Below are positions 37,555 through 47,157 of a DNA stretch of 64,000 nt, in pieces (within the stretch, counting starts at the first letter, position 1; each line of letters starts with the position of its first letter). The stretch is from NCBI RefSeq assembly GCF_964355755.1, contig NC_092677.1:2299001-2363000 (forward strand), given 5' to 3'. The translations under genes were made by a program, and so were the position numbers. The notes under the pieces are model-generated. The model saw only the letters and a list, made by a program, of their open reading frames with translations. It searched no databases and was not told the DNA's origin. This DNA comes from Antedon mediterranea. Lineage: Eukaryota > Echinodermata > Crinoidea > Comatulida > Antedonidae.

Positions 37555-40500
37555 ATGAACATCGTTTTGCAGTTACTGTTTGCTGCATTTGTAGCGATTC
37601 TAATCGGTAAGTTTTTGTTTTATTTTTAAACACCAGATGTCAATTAAATGCATTGACCTAATTGCCAACGCCTTTATCTGCAAAAAGTTACTAAGCAGAA
37701 AATATCTTCACAGGCATTTAATGCAATATAAATTACATTCCTTAATTCCAATCATTAATGGCTACAATATTATTTAGAATTACTGAAAGTGTAATATAAT
37801 GAAATTTTAATTTTTAAAATCTTAATTTTGATGCGTCCTTTCAACTAAAGTTAATTAATTATCCATATAACATTAACATATAACATTATAGTCTGTATCC
37901 TACCCGGCAAACTTTATAAAATTGTTGTTTGCAAACTCGACGTTTACACGAGATTTTAAACTAAAGTTTAGCTAAAACTCCAGTAGATTTAAACAAAATC
38001 AGTAAACTTTACCGAATGTGTGTTTGTAAACTTCTGCAGTTTGATAACTTATCACTCAGTAAATGTTAAAACTGACTTTGTTAGTGTAGACATATTTTTG
38101 GCAAACTAAATGTTTTCTGCATTTTTCCAAAGTTTGTCAAACTATGGAAAACCTTTCATTACTCGAGTTTGCAAACTAAAGTTTTCTGGTGTAGACTTCA
38201 ATCTATCAAATTTACTTACTGTAAATATTGTTTGAAATAGTTTACCTCAAAATAAAGTGCAATATTTTCTAATACTGTTCTGATAAGTTGCCTTAAATTA
38301 TCAAAAAAACTAATTAAAGAAGTATAATAGTACTCGTATAAATTCTACCTTGCCTCTTTAAAACAACGTTTTGTTATCTATAAAGGCCTACACTACCTGT
38401 AAATTATTACAAAAATACAATTCCTTTTATAATGATACAGTCATAAACTTTTACTATAAATAGCAACAGGAAACTGGAAGTCAAATTATCAATTTAACTA
38501 ATTTCTTCCTAAATTCGTTAAACCGGTCTGTTCAATCACGGTGTCATGTATAGAAGCAATATACTTTGAGGCTGTTTCATGTCAGCAACGGTAAAACATG
38601 AATACACAATGTAATAACTTTAAAAATCCCTTTAAAACTCACTATTTAAAAAACCACGCCCACGGGGAACCATAGTTTTTTTTTGAGAATGAGAAAGTAA
38701 AGCTCTAATCAAAAGCGTTGATTAGCACACAGTCAATGTCGAAAAGAGTATTGTTGATATATCTCTACTCTCATTGTATTATCTGATTATGTATATAAAA
38801 CATTTGCAAACTTTTATATATTGTTTCTACAACATGTTAAAAACGTTGGCACTGTTGAAAAGGATTTGACAAATCCTTGATAGTACCACCGTATCCCGTC
38901 TCCATAATGGTACAGTCCAAGTCAACCAGGCAATTCAATTTGACATTATATGACTCAACCGAATGATAATCTTGTAGCTGTGTGAATCCGAGAAATACTA
39001 TGCGCGTTTTGGAGTTGACATTTTACCATGTTTTTTTTTTTCAATATCAGTTTAGGTCTGTCATGTAAGATTATCATTATATGAATAATTATCATTGATT
39101 TACATCAATCGTTCGACGTATAATTACCCAGGAAGGTTTTTTACACCTGTTCCGAATCGGTTCTGTTCCGGCGCTCGAACGCCAATGACGCGTTTTCAAG
39201 CGGCTACGCGCATATATCGATTGGCGCATAGCCGCGTGGAACATCGTGAAACGATTTGATTTGCCGGCGTCGGGCTTGAACCTGTGCCGGAACAGGTGTG
39301 AAAGAGCCTTTAGAGGTTTGTTGTTGAAATAATATGTTTGTCTTAGAACACCGGAGCTCTGAAAATATGTGTTTCAGAGTGTGAATGCCTTCTAGGCTAA
39401 AATCTAAGTAAACTATTTTTACATTGCAGACCCTTCAACTGGACTTCAGGTATTTGTGACTGGACCTCAACTACCGGTTGCAATCGGAGCACAGGCTAAA
39501 CTGTCCTGCTCATTTTCCCCATCCGCTGAGGTGGACATCAAATGGTTCAAGAAAACAACACCACAATCCTTTCAAAAAACAATCGTCTTATCAAGGGTAA
39601 ACGGCCGAGTTAATAACCACAATAACAATCGCATGCGTTTTGAAGGGCCCAATGTTGCGCATATGTTGATAAGACAGGTTAAAACTAACGACGCTGGTAC
39701 GTATGTATGTGAGGTGACAGAACGCGGTTACGCACCTATTGAGGGTGTAGCGATGCTCAAGGTATTACGGCGTAAGTTTCTTTTTCTTATTATTTTTAAT
39801 GTATGAATTCATTTATATCAATATAAAACTCAAAAACATATAACAATAAAAGTATAAATGAAATCATTTAGCATAGCAACGTCGAGAGGACATTTATAAA
39901 CAATATAACCACATATAAAAATCTTCAATTTGTTTGTTTTTATTAATGTAATTCTTCATGCTTTTTCTATGTTTGGTTGACATTATATTAACATCGTTAA
40001 CAGTAAGATTTGGTTAGCATATCTCTTGTCCAGAGTCCAGATAATGTTTAACAATCAAGCGCTTTTACGAAATAGCGCTATAAAATGTCGCATTATTAAT
40101 TAATAGTTAATGCAGGGAGTTGTTATTAGACCTAATAACAACTCCCTGGTTAATGTAATTTCAATAACCACATATTATACTAATCTTAAATTTGCTACCT
40201 TTTTGATGTAATGCTTTTCCTTGTCATTATTAAACATCATAACTATTATATTTAGCTGGTCAGCAACCACCACAACGACCAACAACAGCACCAAACAACC
40301 CAAATCAACCAGGAGGCGGCGGAACCGGTGGAATGAATCCTGGAACCGGTGGATTCAATCCTGGAACCGGTGGATTCAATCCTGGAACTGGCGGATTCAA
40401 TCCAGGAACCGGAGGGATGAATCCTGGAACCGGTGGGATGAATCCTGGAACCGGTGGGATGAATCCTGGAACTGGTGGATTCAATCCTGGAACCGGTGGA

Positions 40501-41688
40501 TTCAATCCTGGAACCGGAACCGGTGGGATGAATCCTGGAACTGGTGGATTCAATCCTGGAACCGGTGGATTCAATCCTGGAACCGGAACCGGTGGGATGA
40601 ATCCTGGAACTGGCGGTGGAATGAATCCGGGAACTGGAACCGGCGGGTTCAATCCTGGAACCGGAACCGGTGGATTCAATCCTGGAACTGGAACCGGTGG
40701 ATTCAATCCTGGAACTGGCGGTGGTATGAATCCTGGTACTGGAACAGGTGGGATGAATCCTGGAACTGGTGTAGGAAATCGACCGGGTGTTGGAACTGGA
40801 CCAGGTGTAGTACCTGGAACTGGTAACTTTGGACCTGGAACCGGAGGTGGGATGAATCCTGGAACCGGGATGAATCCTGGTGGATTCAATCCTGGAACCG
40901 GGATGAATCCTGGTGGATTCAATCCTGGAACCGGGATGAATCCTGGTGGATTCAACCCTGGAACCGGAAACTTTGGACCAGGAACTGGCTTTCAACCTGG
41001 AATGGGACCGGGAATGACAACAAGGAGACCAGGGTTCGGCGCTGGTGGACGCTTCACTGATCAGATACTATACGGAAGAGATCCTATTAACCCTACAGCG
41101 GCTTACAGCCGAAAACGTAAGTTACTATTATGCGTCACTAGAGACGCGCAACGCAAACACGAACGCGCAACGCAAGCGAGTTGACCAATAACAAGCCACT
41201 GTTTGAATAATCCATCACTTGTGATTGGTCAAATCACTTGCGTTGCGTTGCGTCCTTGTGTTGCGTCGCTAGTGGAAACAAAGCTTTATTAATTTACGTT
41301 GACTTAAATCATTGATATATATTCGATGTATTTATCTACTACAACTTTATTGTTTAATTTTTGTTATTTACTGACAACAAACCGTATAAAAATGATAGCA
41401 AACATACATCATATTTTTTGTAACATACTAATAATTTTTTTTTTTTAGCATTCTATGACGAAAATGCGGGTAAGTTCTTTCATTTCTTATAGACATTTTA
41501 AACATGATATTGTATTTAAAAGTTGTAGGCCTACAATACAAGCTCGTTTAATAACATTTCCGCGTTTCCGATATACTGTACAAAACAATGCACTAAATAA
41601 GTAAATCAATTTCTTTGCAGGTATGAATGTTCGACCAGTTCTACTTCTTGTGACATTACTGCTTATTGTTGGTGGCGCCCTTGTGTAA
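37555..41688 (+). CDS. Secreted/GPI-anchored protein: V-type Ig domain plus GTGG(F/M)NP repeat stalk
   Basis: Five coding exons: 37555-37606, 39430-39771, 40256-41116, 41449-41469, 41621-41688. All four introns are phase 1 with GT-AG borders, giving 447 residues. Residues 1-17 are a hydrophobic signal peptide. Residues 24-130 are one V-set Ig domain with paired cysteines C44 and C111, W56 and the DAGTYVC motif at 105-111. A QPPQRP-type hinge follows, then a repeat stalk (about 155-400) with some 26 copies of (F/M)NPG separated by GTG or GTGG. The tail has a polar stretch with small residues N424-A425-G426, then a hydrophobic segment (432-447) ending at the stop, as in GPI-attachment signals. 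I infer a surface-displayed binding or adhesion protein. I do not recognise an orthologue. The Gly-Pro repeats recall structural matrix proteins of echinoderms, but that is only a resemblance in composition. The start is the first ATG before the signal peptide. Confidence 0.85.
37890..38215. repeat. Dispersed element F in intron 1 of the Ig gene
   Basis: CTCCAGTAGATTTAAACAAA + ATCAGTAAACTTTACCGAAT, then GTTTGCAAACTAAAGTTTTC and GTGTAGAC ends, as in the 36.5 kb block. Confidence 0.7.
39133..39314. mobile_element. Foldback MITE in intron 1 of the Ig gene
   Basis: AAGGTTTTTTACACCTGTTC at the left pairs with AACAGGTGTGAAAGAGCCTT at the right. The interior is much richer in G+C and CpG than the intron around it (CGCATATATCGATTGGCG region). 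No reading frame. Confidence 0.65.
40106..40155. mobile_element. Tiny palindromic insertion with 7-bp target duplication, intron 2 of the Ig gene
   Basis: CAGGGAGTTGTTATTAG (40113-40129) and its exact inverse (40132-40148) are separated by two bases and flanked on both sides by GTTAATG. CAGGG ends and a short duplication suggest a hAT-like non-autonomous remnant. Confidence 0.65.
40321..40990 (+). repeat. Coding minisatellite of the Ig gene stalk (21-bp unit)
   Basis: Inside coding exon 3, a 21-bp unit (GGAACCGGTGG + A/GATGAAT or ATTCAATCCT variants) encodes G-T-G-G-(F/M)-N-P. Units differ by silent changes (ACC/ACT, GGT/GGC) and by in-frame 6-bp additions (an extra GT). The 3' third switches to a GMNPGGFNPGT order. 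All length differences are multiples of three, so the frame is kept. Confidence 0.9.
41136..41287. mobile_element. MITE family B copy in intron 3 of the Ig gene
   Basis: CACTAGAGACGCGCAACGC ... GCGTCGCTAGTGGAAACAAA with inner AGTTGACCAATAACAAGC / CTTGTGATTGGTCAAAT. It starts about 20 bases after the exon 3 donor site. Confidence 0.8.
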
Positions 41689-42226
41689 TACGCTCGAGCT
41701 GTTTTGTTTTTTATTTTTTTTTGTATTTCATGTACAAATAGTAAATAACCTATCTAATGTGAATTTATTAGTAACTTACGGCCCCTATGCCTTGCGTTTA
41801 AATAACATACCAAATGTTAGCCTATCTAGCTTAATGTGAATAGTGTATTGTATTTTTCTCTACTTATTGCCCAGGTATTATGTTCAAATAGCCTGAATAA
41901 TGTTTCTATCCCTTTACTACGCCTAGCAGGCCTGGATGATGTATTATGTTTAGGTTTGACACCAGAATATTAAGTTGACGCACGAGCCTGTGTACGCGCG
42001 CGTACCTTTTGTCTTTTTACTGTTAGAAACAATACGGTGATACGAATTAAAATAGATTATTTCTTAGGCTTATTGTTAAAGAAAGTAATTGGAATTCTTT
42101 TTGTTTTCTGTAGCTAAACAATTTATCCATGACACAGTTGTCTATAATTGTCAACAATTATTTAATATTATTTTGACCTTAGATGAGATGCTGTATATGT
42201 AAATAATATCAAAGAATTCATGCATA

Positions 42227-42347
42227 AGCCTGGTTCCCACTAGAACGCAACGACGTAAGCGCAGCGCAAGTAAATTGACCAATCACGACGCATTGTGATT
42301 CGCCAAACTACTTGCGCTGTGTCCTATAGTGGGAACCAAGCCTTATT
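42227..42347. mobile_element. MITE family B copy, short
   Basis: TAAGCCTGGTTCCCACTAG and ATAGTGGGAACCAAGCCTTA with TA borders; the middle is shortened. Confidence 0.8.
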
Positions 42348-42854
42348 CGTGTACAGTTTTAGGGTTTGTACGGCATTTCATGTATCTTTGTATTGGGACA
42401 CGTGCCAATTATGACAATTACTCATCGCTACAAGTCTGTCTCTGATTGGCTACTCCTAATCACACACCCACACACACATCGACAGATGACCCAACTAGTT
42501 AAAGAAGTTTCCTGCAAACCATATTTGATTTTAAAAATAGCTGGCTATAATCTGTTAGTATCTAATAAGATAACTATTATAACAGAAGGTATACCACAAG
42601 GTATGTATAGAAATATACGGAAGGTACTAAAATTAAATATTGTTTAATTTTTCAGTATAATAATCTTGATTCGTATACCTTAAACAGGAAGAACATTCGT
42701 TTTTGCAGTATATTACTACGAGTTGTATTATTTACAATAAAAATGTAGAAATGTCAAACATATTATACTTTGTTTATGTCTGTTTCATCCAAGTACGTAG
42801 GCCTAATGTCCCCATCGTAATTTACATTCAGAATTTTAAATGCATTTGTTCAAG

Positions 42855-43055
42855 CTATGAAGCAACGCAAGGACCAATGACAACCGACAGTTCGAATAAT
42901 CCATCGATTGTGATTTATCACGTCCTTGCGTTACGTCTCTAGTGGCAACGCAAGTGAATTTATCCAATCACAAGCGACGAAAGTTTGGATGATCCATCGT
43001 CGCGCCGTGATTGGTCAAACTACTTTCGTTACGTTCTTTCGTTTTGTCATAGTGT
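42855..43055. mobile_element. MITE family B, two eroded copies in tandem
   Basis: AAGCAACGCAAGGACCAATG ... CCTTGCGTTACGTCTCTAGTGG is followed at once by GCAACGCAAGTGAATT ... CGTGATTGGTCAAACTAC and TACGTTCTTTCG. Outer GGTTCCC ends are missing on both. Confidence 0.65.
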
Positions 43056-43085
43056 GGAAATTAGCAGCATGTGGGATTTCACGTG

Positions 43086-43119
43086 ATCAAACCAGGGAGT
43101 TGTAACTCCCTGATCAAAC
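43086..43119. mobile_element. Second tiny palindromic insertion with 7-bp duplication
   Basis: CAGGGAGTT-GT-AACTCCCTG (43093-43112) shares the terminal CAGGGAGTT with the 40113 element and is flanked by ATCAAAC on both sides (43086-43092, 43113-43119). Confidence 0.6.
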
Positions 43120-43293
43120 TATTTTCATTCTAAATTTATATATAATTTACATTTTTAGTTATTCTGATTGTAATCGATTCGTTCATGAGGTCGTACCCAC
43201 ACTGGTTAAGGATACTATATAATACATGATCGACTTGTTCTATATTTGGTACTGTAGGCTTATCTATTTTTACGTTCACCTCAAAATATCGTT

Positions 43294-43424
43294 TAAGCTT
43301 GGTTCCCACACGTAACCAGGTGAGTTGACCAATCAGAAGGCACAGTTCGTATGATTCATCGCGTCGTTGCGGTGCGCGTACGTTCTCGCGTTGTGTCGTC
43401 TCCTAGTGGGAACCAAGCTCTAAT
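43294..43424. mobile_element. MITE family B copy
   Basis: TAAGCTTGGTTCCCACACG and TCCTAGTGGGAACCAAGCTCTA bound the element, with TA at both borders. Confidence 0.8.
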
Positions 43425-43980
43425 TTAAACAACCTACTTTTGTCTTATTACAGCTTTACGAATAATTAATTTAATTTCCTTTGATTATGTTTAATTATAT
43501 TTGACTAAACAAAGATAACGCGTGACCCGGTGTTTAATTGTTTCTTGTCAACGATGATTCATACACATAAACAGCATAACATTTGTATTTTGTCTTAATT
43601 ATTTTCAATTAAGTTTATACTTAACGATTGAGAACAGCTAACAAGGTCGATTTAATAAATGTAATTGAATGTATAATGGGCATTTTCCCTTTCCATTAGT
43701 GCAATAACTATTAGGCATGCGCAGTAGAGGTGTAACCTGTGGCAAACAAGGTTGAATGCATTAAGAAGTGACGTTTTTGAAGTGCTTAACTTAATTACAA
43801 ATGGCCGGCAAAAATTAGCGAAAACAATCAAAATAGAACAAACAGCCAGACTGCATACTTCCTTACATATCAGTGTGTCATGTGACGTTGTTGTCGATTG
43901 GTCAATTGACGGACAATAACCGATCAAACTCACAGTTTGATGGACTAAAGTATCAACACCAAAACAAGAGGGTCAATGGT

Positions 43981-44109
43981 AAAGCTCTGTCTACACATCA
44001 AATTTGTTTGACAAAAAGTGTCCAAATATGGTAGAGGTACGACATGTGCATATATGCACACATTACATTTTGTAGTCACATAAAGTTTGATAGTGTAGAC
44101 AGAGCTTAA
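43981..44109. mobile_element. MITE family A, copy 8 (shortened interior)
   Basis: Ends AAAGCTCTGTCTACACATC and GATAGTGTAGACAGAGCTTA are complete, but the interior is about 35 bases shorter than in copy 1, lacking one ATGGTAGTGATATG unit. Confidence 0.85.
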
Positions 44110-44140
44110 GTGTAGGTTCCGCATGTGGACAGACGAACGG

Positions 44141-44376
44141 GCGCTGGTTGGTGGCATCACTCGACAAGAAGGAACTCTTACAGGGGAGTAGAAAGTCGTG
44201 GCATGTGTCATACACACCTGCGCTGGTTGGTGGCATCACTCGACAAGAAGGGACTCTTACAGGGGAGTAGAAAGTCATGGCATGTGTCATACAAACCTGC
44301 GCTGGTTGGTGGCATCACTCGACAAGAAGGGACTCTTACAGGGAGTAGAAAGTCGTGGCATGTGTCATACAAACCT
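44141..44376. repeat. 79-bp tandem repeat, three copies
   Basis: Units start GCGCTGGTTGGTGGCATCAC at 44141, 44220 and 44299 and are nearly identical; the last is one base shorter. Open frames on both strands across it change phase between copies and are not genes. Confidence 0.95.
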
Positions 44377-45057
44377 GTGCGCCATTCAGCCCAGTAGGCT
44401 ACGAGTCGCATTTACATTTACAGAAATGGTCATGCCACAACAACAAAAATGAAAAATTAAAGGAATAATTAAATTAATAATTATAGAAATATTGTATAAA
44501 AAAACACACTTAAGTAATTAGAAATAATGTAATTTAATTAACATACATTTTCAAGAAAAAGTAATATTTATACAATCTTTTAGTATAAAGAATTACATAA
44601 TCTATCATTTATATACGAAAATCTAAATTCTTATAACACACTGATTTATGAATAGCGACGGATTAGGTCAACTTTGGTACATTTTATCAATAAAAGTTAT
44701 TTTAATAAATACCTTAACATTTTATATATTAATTACTTTGAATAAACTAAATAAAAACTATATAATAATATGTTAATATCATTTGTTCAATACAATGTTT
44801 AGAGAAAATAATTATCCAATCGGACTGGAACGCGCCTACGTTTTCTCCCCACATGGTGAATCGAACATTCCCGATACCCGTTGGTTGCGCTTATTTTTTC
44901 GTATTTTATTCGTATGAATACGCTTGCGCTGATGGCAATCAAGCCAGAATCCGTATAAAGTTATTTGGTTGGATTCAGGAGTGAAACTATTTTCTTATAA
45001 TTTGAGAATTTACTGATAAGTTCATCATTATTTCTTGTTTCTTTCGGTTTATGTACA

Positions 45058-45262
45058 ACTTTTAAAATATTATATAAACAATAGGCTATAGAAAAAAAAA
45101 ATTAAATTATATAATTATTATTCGCGTATAAATATTCCTTCGTACAACAACTTTAAAAATATTATACAAACAATAGGCTATTTAAAATATTATATAAACA
45201 ATAGGCTACTACAGAAAATATTAAATTATAATATTATTCGCGTACAAATATTCCTTCGTATA
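45058..45262. repeat. Diverged AT-rich direct repeats
   Basis: TTTAAAATATTATATAAACA + ATAGGCTA occurs three times (about 45060, 45150, 45181), and TATTCGCGTA(T/C)AAATATTCC twice. Confidence 0.8.
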
Positions 45263-45874
45263 AAATTACTTGTTTTTTGTGTAACTATTGATTAGTTCAA
45301 TTACACACTAAATTATGTATCTAAAATATATTTGATTCGATTCATGATTTTTTAAGAATAATCATAAATATTATTATTAAATGTTGTGTCATCAGACGTT
45401 TTAGATTAACAATTACCATTTTAACTTGAAGAAAACTGTTTGTTAGAAGAATGTGCATATACCAAGCCGACTAATAAATTAAAAACCTAAGGTTAGTACT
45501 TACAAAATATTATAAAATACTTATCTATTTTTTACTGTATTATCATACAGTAGTTGAGACTGTGATACTATAAAACACAAACCATATTACACAAAATAGT
45601 ATTATTACTCCAGCTCTACAACCCCTAGACAAAAAACTAATAAAATCCAAAAAACAAATCTATATTTATCTTGAGAAAATATTTGACTTGAACATGACTT
45701 TTTAAAATAATATACATTGTCTAAATTAACAACTTGAAAATCTAGGAACACTGAGAACGAGAAAATGTATTATTATTAGTTATTTTAGTTTTATTTTTTT
45801 TAGTGACACAAACATGCGTACATATTCATACGAAGCTCAAATATTGATAAATGCCAATCCTGATGTGCGTATAT

Positions 45875-45898
45875 CCATGGAGTAACAATACTCCATGG
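45875..45898. repeat. Short palindrome CCATGGAGTA-ACAA-TACTCCATGG
   Basis: Exact 10-bp arms with a 4-base spacer; no clear flanking duplication. Confidence 0.8.
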
Positions 45899-46161
45899 TA
45901 ATATAGAAGGCAGAATGGTGGTAACTCTATCTGATTTTCATTTTTTATTTCCATTTATTTATTAAGTACTGTGACAAAATAATAAACACAGAAATTTCTC
46001 AGAGTTAAAAACAATTTGGAATGATTATAAAGATTATATTTAGTTTTAAAGAATTATGCAAAATAACTTTTTTGGCAATTGTTTTTTTACATATTTTATA
46101 CACTTTTTTGTTTTTCTATAAAAGCTTACAAACTCTAAATCTGTAAAACACTGTTAAGGCA

Positions 46162-46353
46162 TTGAGTGGATTGAGATCGTTTTTTGTTTTACAACCCGAT
46201 TTTGTTGCTCCTGATTTGAAAACTCAAACTTTGTATAATAATCGTGTAACTGATCTTTGGAATAGCCTTATATACTATAAGGCTGTTATAAGTCTAATTG
46301 TAACCAGTTTAAATGTAACCACTTGTAAGCTGTTGTTTGATAATCTCAAATGA
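46162..46353 (+). pseudogene. Possible remnant of a non-LTR retrotransposon reverse-transcriptase tail
   Basis: An open frame without an ATG reads ...NNRVTDLWNSL... then a hydrophobic stretch and LLFDNLK. The core RVxDLWNSLP followed by V(V/I)xx..S.N.FK is typical of the C-terminal end of CR1/Jockey-type LINE polymerases. Only this tail is visible; upstream sequence has no reverse-transcriptase motifs, fitting a 5'-truncated decayed copy. A family A MITE starts 14 bases after its stop. Similarity is short, so it may be coincidental. Confidence 0.3.
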
Positions 46354-46366
46354 AAAACCAAAGGCG

Positions 46367-46530
46367 AAAGCTCTGTCTACACTATCAAATTAGTTTGACA
46401 AAATAAGTGTGATGTGCCCAAATATGGTAGTGATATGCCCAAATATGTTAGTGATACGACATCATCATGTCTACATATAGGCACATCACATTTTTTTTGT
46501 CAAATAAAGTTTGATAGTGTAGAGAGAGCA
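46367..46530. mobile_element. MITE family A, copy 9
   Basis: AAAGCTCTGTCTACACTAT at the left, GATAGTGTAGAGAGAGC at the right. Two ATATGTTAGTGATA-like units lie inside. The right border no longer shows TA. Confidence 0.85.
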
Positions 46531-47157
46531 GGATTTTTTCTCTGAAGGAACAAACATCGGTTTGAATTTTCCAGATAAAATCTCTTCTGAAAACATTTCT
46601 GATAGCGAACCTCTCCACTAGTTATCAATGTTTGAATGTCATAAAAGATCAGCGATTAACCACGACCTGCGCGTGAGAAAGCGAGATGACAATACACGTC
46701 GTAGATGATATTAAATTCACGGATACACAATTCTTGTTTTTCTAAATTCGTTCGCCATTAATTCAGTTAAAGCATTTCAACAATTTTACATTACAAAAAT
46801 CAAGTAAACAATAGTCATGTTCCATTGGTTGGTTCAAATAACAGTACTGTTAGATCAATAATTGAATTTGATACTCCTTCATGATTGGTTAAGAGTTTGA
46901 GCGTTAGTTCTGTTAGAAGAATAGCCAAATAAAACATACTTTCCTCTGATTCACTTTCTTGTATTGATATTTGTTGCTGATTGGTCAATCATACATCTTG
47001 AGTGAAAGGAGGAGGAGTTATACTTGGGAAACGCCCAGAAGAGAATGGGCACAACCAACATAATCTGGAACCTATATTCAAAGAGAAAAACATTGATAAA
47101 TTCAATTGTGTTAATAATAAACAATATAATTTAACACTTTTATATTCTTTGCAATAA

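Larger units (their letters stand above)
41689..43980. other. 3' region of the Ig gene and intergenic DNA
   Basis: No canonical AATAAA was found within 300 bases of the Ig stop codon. Family B copies and one tiny palindrome occupy much of 42.2-43.4 kb. Confidence 0.35.
44377..46160. other. Very AT-rich intergenic DNA
   Basis: No gene found; diverged direct repeats at 45058-45262 and a short palindrome at 45875 are the only structures seen. Confidence 0.4.

Noticed and set aside
40252-40995. Long open frames on the minus strand (247 and 216 residues) and a second plus frame across the repeat
   Set aside because: They arise because the 21-bp repeat has no stop in several frames. The plus frame joined to the IgV exon is the only one with splice support and domain context.
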